Shown here piece after piece: positions 55,406 to 60,718 of a stretch of DNA of 60,718 nt. The notes beneath the pieces were generated by a model. It saw only the letters and a list, made by a program, of their open reading frames with translations, was not told the origin of the DNA and searched no databases. Numbering within the stretch: the stretch's first letter is position 1; each line of letters begins with the position of its first letter. The stretch comes from M3007 sp044350415 (GTDB taxonomy: Bacteria; Bacteroidota; Bacteroidia; Chitinophagales; Saprospiraceae). Location of the stretch: contig JBILHQ010000007.1 in assembly GCA_044350415.1 (NCBI GenBank), positions 1-60,718 of the forward strand, in the 5' to 3' direction. The position numbers and the translations under genes were made by a program.

Positions 55406-56188
55406 CTAATCTGCATAAGAATAACAAATCTCCAACCGCCCGCCTGTCGACTCAATCGTGATTTGGGCAGGTTCTGTGGTGCTCTCCACCAAAAGGCCGT
55501 CTTTGAATTCCGCTTTTGTTTGGTCAGTACCGAACCATACCCGCCGAAAGATGACTAATGCCTCCTGCATCGTCATTTTTCCCGCTGGCAGCAGCAGGCA
55601 CTCACTGTGTCCTCCCGCATAAGGCGTAAACTCCAGTTTCGCGCCATCGGCAAATAACTGCCGGTAACCGGCGGTCGCTTCAGGGTTCGCAGGCAGTGCC
55701 TCCTGGGGGCCTTTAGCGGGAGAAATGGACCTGTAATACTGCTCAGAAAGCGACATGTCCTCTACTGCACGTTGAATGAGCGGGGCGTATTTGGATAAAT
55801 ATCCTTCAAACAAGTACCCTTCTTTACCATCGGCGGTTTGCACTTTTACCCATCCGCCACCCACTTCAAAAGTACCGATTTTTTCGGCTACATACTTGTT
55901 GGCGGGATCGGGTAATGCCATGACTTTCAGTGCTTTGCCATCATAAGGCACAGAAGCTACTTTTTCTCCGTCTTTAGAAGGTGTTTTCCGGAGTACTAAT
56001 CCTCCCGGCACCTGGACATAAAGCTGGTCACCAACAGCAAGACCACCACTGCCTTGCTCAGGAACAGCAGACGTAGTTTCAGAAGCCACAGGTGCCGGAG
56101 CATCAGTTGTCGCAGCAGTTTTGGTATCCTGTTTACAAGAAAAAAGGGATGCAGATAATATAAGCAATGTGAGCAAAAAATGCTTCAT
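55406..56188 (-). CDS. Lipoprotein with SH3-like domain
   Basis: 260 residues with lipobox SASLFSC (Cys18). A Thr/Ala/Pro-rich linker (residues 20-48) is followed by a bacterial SH3-like domain (LAVGDQLYVQVPGGLVLRKT ... GGGWVKVQTADGKEGYLFEG). The C-terminal 130 residues form an unnamed domain (LPANPEATAGYRQLFADGAK ... TMQEALVIFRRVWFGTDQTK). SH3b lipoproteins often contact peptidoglycan or sense wall state; the true function is unknown. Confidence 0.88.
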   Translation of the reverse strand: MKHFLLTLLILSASLFSCKQDTKTAATTDAPAPVASETTSAVPEQGSGGLAVGDQLYVQVPGGLVLRKTPSKDGEKVASVPYDGKALKVMALPDPANKYVAEKIGTFEVGGGWVKVQTADGKEGYLFEGYLSKYAPLIQRAVEDMSLSEQYYRSISPAKGPQEALPANPEATAGYRQLFADGAKLEFTPYAGGHSECLLLPAGKMTMQEALVIFRRVWFGTDQTKAEFKDGLLVESTTEPAQITIESTGGRLEICYSYAD

Positions 56189-56379
56189 AAAAAATGAGTT
56201 GTGTTTTAATAATTCGGTGGCAAAGAAAATACAAAACGAACTTAATCCCAGAAATAATTAACGTGAACTCAGCGATAATTAACGTGCCCAAAAACGACAT
56301 TCCAAGAGTCGAAATATGCTGAATTTATCTCCAAGTTCACGTTATCAAAGTAAATATCGCAGTCCTTCCGTTAAATTAG

Positions 56380-57234
56380 TCAATGAGTTTTCGGCTTCCC
56401 CCGCACTTTCCCTTCCAGGTTCAAAATCTCCACTTTCCGGAAATCAATCGGTTGACCTTCACTTTGCATGGCGACAAAACCTTCCTTTAATGGCTTACCA
56501 TCCTGTTTGATTTTTGGATCGTACCTATTGGCCACACCGCCGCCAATCTGCGGTTTGGAGTACTGCAACACCGTATCACCATTGATAATATGTGTGATAA
56601 GGGAATCGCCTAATACAATCAATTCGCCCCGCACCCATTGTTCGCCTTCATAGGTTTTAGAAGAAGACTCAATACAATGCCGGGGGTCAATTTTACCTTT
56701 GAAAACAACATCGGTCCCGGGTGAACACATATTGCCCGTAGGGCGGGGATTGCCATCGCCCAGGCCGGCAAGCAACTGCATCTCGATGGAGATCGGCCAA
56801 TCCTGTTCCTTCGGCATAGTGCGCGGATCCTGGGAGTGAAACATCACCCCACTGTTTTTTATAGTGTATTCCGGCGCATCTTTCCGCCATTCACCCACAA
56901 AACGGTATTCAAATTTCAGGTGGTAATAAGCGTAAGGCTGTTTGTAATACAGGTGACCAAAACGCTCTTTAAAGCCGTCATACTGGTCATACCGCACTTT
57001 CAGGAGGCCATCTTCCACCCGGAATGTATTGCCGTAGTTGTCGCCCACTTCGTGGTGATGAATTTTTACAATCCAGTCGTCAATATCTTTTCCGTTAAAA
57101 AGCGAGACCCAATGATCGGGTTCGGTTTTATTTTTTAAACCCGCACAACTGGTTTGGGCAATAATAAAACAAAGAAAAAACAACTGGAGGAGCCTGGTGC
57201 TGGTGCTGTACAATTTATACATAGAGAAGGACAT
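56380..57234 (-). CDS. 3-keto-disaccharide hydrolase-type (DUF1080) lipoprotein, second copy
   Basis: 284 residues, lipobox IAQTSC (Cys30). DUF1080 marks: WVSLFNGKDIDDWIVKIHHH, FRVEDGLLKVRYDQYDGF, YYHLKFEYRF, 'NSGVMFHSQDPRTMP' and the end MQSEGQPIDFRKVEILNL. It resembles the 39937-40638 protein in fold but differs strongly in sequence, so it belongs to another branch. Such lipoproteins act on 3-keto-glucosides or bind glycan at the envelope. Confidence 0.9.
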   Translation of the reverse strand: MSFSMYKLYSTSTRLLQLFFLCFIIAQTSCAGLKNKTEPDHWVSLFNGKDIDDWIVKIHHHEVGDNYGNTFRVEDGLLKVRYDQYDGFKERFGHLYYKQPYAYYHLKFEYRFVGEWRKDAPEYTIKNSGVMFHSQDPRTMPKEQDWPISIEMQLLAGLGDGNPRPTGNMCSPGTDVVFKGKIDPRHCIESSSKTYEGEQWVRGELIVLGDSLITHIINGDTVLQYSKPQIGGGVANRYDPKIKQDGKPLKEGFVAMQSEGQPIDFRKVEILNLEGKVRGKPKTH

Positions 57235-57366
57235 TTAAGAACGGCTAAAGGTAATTACAGTCACCAGTAATTCACCATAAGTACTGACAAAACCACTTTT
57301 TTTTTCACCTGACGCTGCTCAGGATCCGATCCGGTATGCTTTGCCCGGTCATTCTTGGATTTCCCT

Positions 57367-57387
57367 GATATTCGGTGTTCGATATTC
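57367..57387. repeat. Copy of the dispersed TTCGATATTC element
   Basis: The 21 bases are identical to 12158-12178, inside the 53-bp inverted repeat. The copy sits immediately before the promoter element of the M24 gene. Confidence 0.8.
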
Positions 57388-57389
57388 TC

Positions 57390-57397
57390 TATATTTG
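57390..57397 (+). promoter_or_regulatory. Bacteroidota -7 promoter element (TATATTTG)
   Basis: TATATTTG matches TAnnTTTG and lies 8 bases before ATG 57406. The region upstream, where a -33 element would be, is the dispersed repeat. Confidence 0.45.
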
Positions 57398-57405
57398 CCC
57401 CCCTT

Positions 57406-58797
57406 ATGCACCACATCCAACTCAAATCCGTCGCCCTCCCTGATTTTGGCGCACCCACCACAGAAGCCACCGTCGGCACTGCTACCTATATCCATCGCCT
57501 CGGCCAATTAAAAAAGGCCATGCAACAACGCGGCCTGGATGCCATGGTGGTCTATGCGGACCGCGAACACCACGCCAATCTCACGTACCTGTGTGGTTAC
57601 GACCCGAGGTTTGAAGAAGCGCTGCTGATTATTACCCCTTCTTCCCCTATTCCGGCATTGCTGATTGGCAACGAAGGTATGGGCTATACCGACCTGTGTC
57701 CGTCGCCCGTACGGCCCGTTTTATACCAACCGCTCAGTCTGTTGGGACAAGACCGCAGTAAAAGTGAAACACTGGAGGTTATTCTCGCCAACGAAGGCAT
57801 TGGCGCGGGCACCAAAATCGGTGTAGCAGGCTGGAAATACTTCTCTCCGATGGAATTTCACCGCCCGGAACACATCTTCGAGACGCCCTCCTACCTCGTC
57901 GATACCCTCCGCAATATCGCCGGACACGAAGTAGTGTTCAATGCCAATAATATCCTGATGAACCCGGTCGATGGTCTCCGGATTTTCAACGAAGCCGACC
58001 AGTTGGCCGCCTTTGAATTTGCCGCCTGCCACACGTCCACCAGTCTCAAAAACGTCCTGTTTGGCATGCAGCCCGGCATGACCGAATACGAAGCCGCCGC
58101 ACTGATGGGTGCCAACGGGATTCCCCACGCCGCCCACACCATGCTCTCCAACGGCCCGCGTGCCGCTTATGGCCTACCCAGCCCATCCATGAACATACTG
58201 CAGGTGGGCGCGCCGTTTACTATGGCCATATCGCTCTGGGGCGCGCTCAACGCGCGCGCTGGCTGGCTTGTGCGCAACGCAGCCGAACTACCGGAAGGCG
58301 TTCAGGACTATGTGGACAAATTAGCCATTCCATATTTCCGCGCCATTGTCCAATGGTATGAACACATCGGCATCGGTGCCACTGGCGGCGAGCTATACGA
58401 TATCATTCACCGGGAAATTGGCGCGCCATTCTTCGGGGTCCACCTCAATCCTGGCCATTATATTCACTTAGATGAATGGGTTCATTCACCGGTATTCAAG
58501 GACAGTACCATCGCGATTAAAAGCGGCATGGCCTTACAAGTGGATGTAATTCCCGCCACCGGCAGCGCTTACCATACCATCAATATCGAAGACGGCATCG
58601 CTATCGCTGATGAAACCCTGCGCAACGAAATTGCCTCCAAATACCCGGAAACCTGGAGGAGGATTCAGGCGCGGCGGCGTTTTATGCAGGAAGTGCTGGG
58701 TATCCGGCTCAAACCGGAGGTGTTGCCTTTTAGTAATATTCCCGCGTATTTGCCGCCGTATATGCTGAATGCGGGGGAGGTTTTGGTGGTGCGGTGA
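57406..58797 (+). CDS. M24-fold (creatinase/Xaa-Pro peptidase-like) protein, probably metal-free
   Basis: 463 residues from ATG 57406; the in-frame start at 57355 lies inside a dispersed repeat and is rejected. The N-terminal creatinase-like domain (RLGQLKKAMQQRGLDAMVVY ... LTYLCGYDPRFEEALLII) is followed by the pita-bread M24 domain ('ADQLAAFEFAACHTSTSLKN', 'GMTEYEAAALMG'). The two metal-binding Asp of active M24 enzymes are not seen: the equivalent stretch is PFTMAISLWGALNARAGWLV. GHYIHLDEW keeps a His, and NIEDGIAIADE keeps a Glu. It is probably a non-metal creatinase-type enzyme or a pseudoenzyme. There is no signal peptide. Confidence 0.85.
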   Translation: MHHIQLKSVALPDFGAPTTEATVGTATYIHRLGQLKKAMQQRGLDAMVVYADREHHANLTYLCGYDPRFEEALLIITPSSPIPALLIGNEGMGYTDLCPSPVRPVLYQPLSLLGQDRSKSETLEVILANEGIGAGTKIGVAGWKYFSPMEFHRPEHIFETPSYLVDTLRNIAGHEVVFNANNILMNPVDGLRIFNEADQLAAFEFAACHTSTSLKNVLFGMQPGMTEYEAAALMGANGIPHAAHTMLSNGPRAAYGLPSPSMNILQVGAPFTMAISLWGALNARAGWLVRNAAELPEGVQDYVDKLAIPYFRAIVQWYEHIGIGATGGELYDIIHREIGAPFFGVHLNPGHYIHLDEWVHSPVFKDSTIAIKSGMALQVDVIPATGSAYHTINIEDGIAIADETLRNEIASKYPETWRRIQARRRFMQEVLGIRLKPEVLPFSNIPAYLPPYMLNAGEVLVVR

Positions 58798-58856
58798 GTT
58801 CCCCACACCCTTTTGTTAATTCCTCCCACTCTACACCATCATATCCTAAAAAATGC

Positions 58857-58864
58857 TACATTTG
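58857..58864 (+). promoter_or_regulatory. Bacteroidota -7 promoter element before hsdM
   Basis: TACATTTG lies 26 bases before the ATG of hsdM at 58891 and is identical to the elements at 33715 and 33773. Confidence 0.45.
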
Positions 58865-58890
58865 CCCATCTAACCCATCACCAATCATCC

Positions 58891-60417
58891 ATGGCAAAAG
58901 AAAAATCTGCTTCCAACCAGGAACCGCTCGAAAAATAACTCTGGAAAACCGCCGATAAACTCCGCAAAAACATCGACGCGGCAGAATACAAACACATCGT
59001 GCTTGGCCTGATTTTCCTCAAATATATCTCCGACGCTTTCGAAGAACTCTACGCCACACTCCACGCCGATATCGCCAATGGCGCTGATCCGGAAGATAAA
59101 GACGAATACAAAGCCGAAAATGTATTCTTCGTGCCGCAGGATGCCCGCTGGATGTACCTGCAATCCAAAGCCAGACAACCGGAGATCGGCAGGTTCGTGG
59201 ATGATGCCATGGATGCCATTGAAAAAGAAAATCCCTCGCTCAAAGATGTATTGCCCAAGGTGTTCGCCCGGCAAAACCTCGACCCCACCAGCCTCGGCGA
59301 ACTCATTGATCTGGTGGGCAATATCGCTCTGGGAGATGCCAAATCCCGAAGCGCCGATGTGCTCGGACATGTATTCGAATATTTCCTCGGGGAGTTTGCA
59401 CTCGCCGAAGGCAAAAAAGGCGGACAGTTCTATACGCCGCGCAGTGTGGTGGAACTGCTGGTAGATATGCTCGAACCTTACAAAGGCCGCATCTTCGATC
59501 CCTGCTGTGGCTCGGGCGGTATGTTTGTGCAAAGCGAAAAGTTCATCAAGGAACACCAGGGACGGCTCGACGATATCGCTATCTACGGACAGGAGAGCAA
59601 CCAGACCACCTGGCGGCTGTGCAAAATGAACCTCGCTATCAGGGGGATCGACAGTTCGCAGGTGAAATTCAACAATGAAGGCTCGTTTCTCAATGACGCC
59701 CATAAAGACCTGAAAGCCGATTTTATCATCGCCAATCCGCCTTTCAATGTGAGCGACTGGGGCGGCGATCTGCTGCGCACCGACAGCCGCCAGCAATACG
59801 GTGTGCCGCCCACCGGCAATGCCAATTTTGGCTGGATGCAGCACTTTATTTACCACCTTTCTCCCACCGGACAAGCAGGTGTGGTCCTCGCCAAAGGCGC
59901 CCTCACCTCCAAATCCTCGGGCGAAGGCGATATCCGCAAGGCGCTGGTGGAAGCGGGACTGATCGACTGTATCGTGAACCTGCCCGCCAAACTCTTCCTG
60001 AATACCCAGATCCCCGCCGGATTGTGGTTTATGAACCGCTCCCGGGCTGGCCGAAGTAAAGAAATCCTCTTTATCGATGCCCGGAATATGGGCCACCTCA
60101 TCAACCGCCGCACCCGCGAACTCTCGCCGGAGGATATCCAAAAGATTACCAGCACTTATCACCTGTGGAAAAATACCGGTACAGGCTATGAAGATATTCC
60201 CGGTTTTTGCGCCGCCGCACCCGTCGAAAAGGTGAAGGAATTAGACTATGTACTTACGCCCGGGCGATACGTGGGCCTGCCCGATGAAGAGGATGATTTT
60301 GATTTTAAAGAGCGGTTTGCAGCGCTGAAGACGGAGTTGGAGGGACAGATGGAAGAGGAAGTACGGTTGAATGAAATGATCCAGGCTAACCTTTTAAAAA
60401 TTGGGGTTTATGAGTGA
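58891..60417 (+). pseudogene. hsdM: Type I restriction-modification methyltransferase subunit, early in-frame stop
   Basis: The frame begins at ATG 58891 (MAKEKSASNQEPLEK), meets TAA at codon 16 (58936-58938), and continues in the same frame for 492 codons. The sequence after the stop, LWKTADKLRKNIDAAEYKHI then VLGLIFLKYISDAFEEL, is the standard HsdM start; most relatives have Gln or Thr before LW. The N6-adenine methylase motifs are intact: FDPCCGSGGMFVQSEKF (AdoMet-binding) and IIANPPFNVSDWGGD (catalytic NPPF). One CAA-to-TAA change would account for the stop. A GTG at 58999 could restart a protein lacking the first 36 residues. The stop overlaps the hsdS start (ATGAGTGA). Confidence 0.85.
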
Positions 60418-60596
60418 ATGGAAGGAGTATAAACTAAGGGAAATGGGTATATTGCAAAGAGGTCGTTCAAGACACAGACCAAGATATGCATTTGAACTTT
60501 TTGGCGGCACTTATCCATTCATCCAGACAGGTGAAGTCCGTGAAGCAGGTAAGTATATTAAAAAATATGAACAAACTTATTCTGAATTTGGACTAA
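60410..60596 (+). pseudogene. hsdS: Type I specificity subunit, cut by an insertion sequence
   Basis: Begins with ATG 60410 overlapping the hsdM stop. MSEWKEYKLREMGILQRGRS with RHRPRYAFELFGGTYPFIQT and GEVREAGKYIKKYEQTYSEF is a normal start of the first HsdS target-recognition domain. About 62 native residues remain. Then the sequence changes at 60597 to insertion-sequence DNA, where an in-frame TAG stops the frame at 60632-60634. The rest of hsdS would lie beyond the IS. Without a specificity subunit the system cannot recognise DNA. Confidence 0.82.
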
Positions 60597-60718
60597 GAGC
60601 ATGTCTGGGAATTTTCCCTTGCATAGTTTCATAGTTTTGAAATATTGATTTGGCAATTAGCCCAAAGTATCCATGCTTCAGAATTTTCTATGGTTCGCTC
60701 ATAATCTTTGCTCAAACG
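60597..60718. mobile_element. IS5-family-like insertion sequence, one end only
   Basis: From 60597 (GAGCATGTCTGGGAATTTTC) the sequence no longer encodes HsdS. 34 bases further in, a transposase C-terminus ends on the minus strand. The element continues past the window edge, so its length, second terminal repeat and target duplication cannot be seen. The exact boundary is inferred from where hsdS homology stops. Confidence 0.7.
60629..60718 (-). CDS. IS5-family-like transposase, C-terminal fragment
   Basis: The 29 visible codons read RLSKDYERTIENSEAWILWA then NCQINISKL and TGA. 'RLSKDYER..E.SEAWI..A' is the well-known C-terminal signature of IS5/IS427-type DDE transposases. The gene enters from beyond the right edge, so the catalytic core is not visible. 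Confidence 0.8.
   Translation of the reverse strand, partial: RLSKDYERTIENSEAWILWANCQINISKL

Noticed and set aside
58885..60162. A 425-codon open frame antisense to hsdM
   Set aside because: It mirrors the hsdM coding frame, lacks any domain pattern, and hsdM motifs are unmistakable on the other strand.
12473..60417. Stop-codon reassignment as the explanation of the in-frame stops
   Set aside because: TAA, TAG and TGA all terminate intact genes in the window (for example 8500, 10500 and 2670), so no stop codon is generally recoded.
1..60718. tRNA or rRNA genes
   Set aside because: No cloverleaf with a GTTCRANYC T-loop or rRNA signature was found by reading; a tRNAscan run would be decisive.

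Overview
The window reads as chromosomal DNA of a Bacteroidota bacterium, most like the Saprospiria/Chitinophagia end of the phylum. The evidence is a SusC/SusD pair, lipoproteins with Bacteroidota-style lipoboxes, three large proteins ending in a type IX secretion (T9SS) type B 'gliding motility-associated' domain, one protein ending in a T9SS type A domain, and several TAnnTTTG promoter elements just upstream of start codons. Ribosome-binding sites are weak. No tRNA, rRNA, phage module or CRISPR array was found. The window opens inside a gene and closes inside an insertion sequence.

Layout. 1-10.5 kb: a 5'-truncated secreted protein of unknown function, a 1570-residue T9SS type B surface protein, a compact subtilisin-type protease, and an exported protein with a beta-barrel-like C-terminus. 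10.5-13.7 kb: repeat-rich DNA carrying a frameshifted formylglycine-generating-enzyme-like gene, a perfect 53-bp inverted repeat, and a gene with two in-frame stops. 13.8-17.3 kb: a delta-60-repeat/MopE-type T9SS cargo protein and an unknown exported protein. 17.4-18.5 kb: a gene graveyard with MOSC-like and membrane-protein remnants, dispersed repeats and one orphan CRISPR-repeat-like motif. 18.5-31 kb: a polysaccharide utilisation locus consisting of a membrane-anchored beta-propeller/Y_Y_Y/LuxR regulator, a PKD glycan-binding lipoprotein, SusC, SusD and two GH30 enzymes; beta-glucan (beta-1,6 linkages or branched laminarin) is the likely substrate. 31-33.7 kb: a GH95 fucosidase-type enzyme. 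33.8-42.7 kb: mixed housekeeping and accessory genes (CNNM/CorC-type membrane protein, NuiA-like protein, DUF2911, LysM protein, RRM protein, 3-keto-disaccharide hydrolase-type lipoprotein, CDGSH protein, 7-TM protein) with several decayed genes. 42.7-55.2 kb: a cluster of T9SS-type surface proteins, including a 2215-residue protein with about 28 Ig-like modules. 55.4-60.7 kb: an SH3 lipoprotein, a second 3-keto-disaccharide hydrolase-type lipoprotein, an M24-fold protein lacking most metal ligands, and a type I restriction-modification locus in which hsdM carries an early stop and hsdS is cut by an IS5-family-like element.

The main themes are a glycan-degrading locus with its own sensor-regulator, an expanded set of modular T9SS surface proteins, and unusually frequent gene decay. 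Four in-frame stops, in three otherwise intact reading frames, can each be explained by one C-to-T change at a CAA, CAG or CGA codon. No wholly new multi-gene system could be demonstrated. The best candidates for novelty are the period-three super-repeat in the giant adhesin, the protease/beta-barrel pair, and the recurring palindromic elements between genes.
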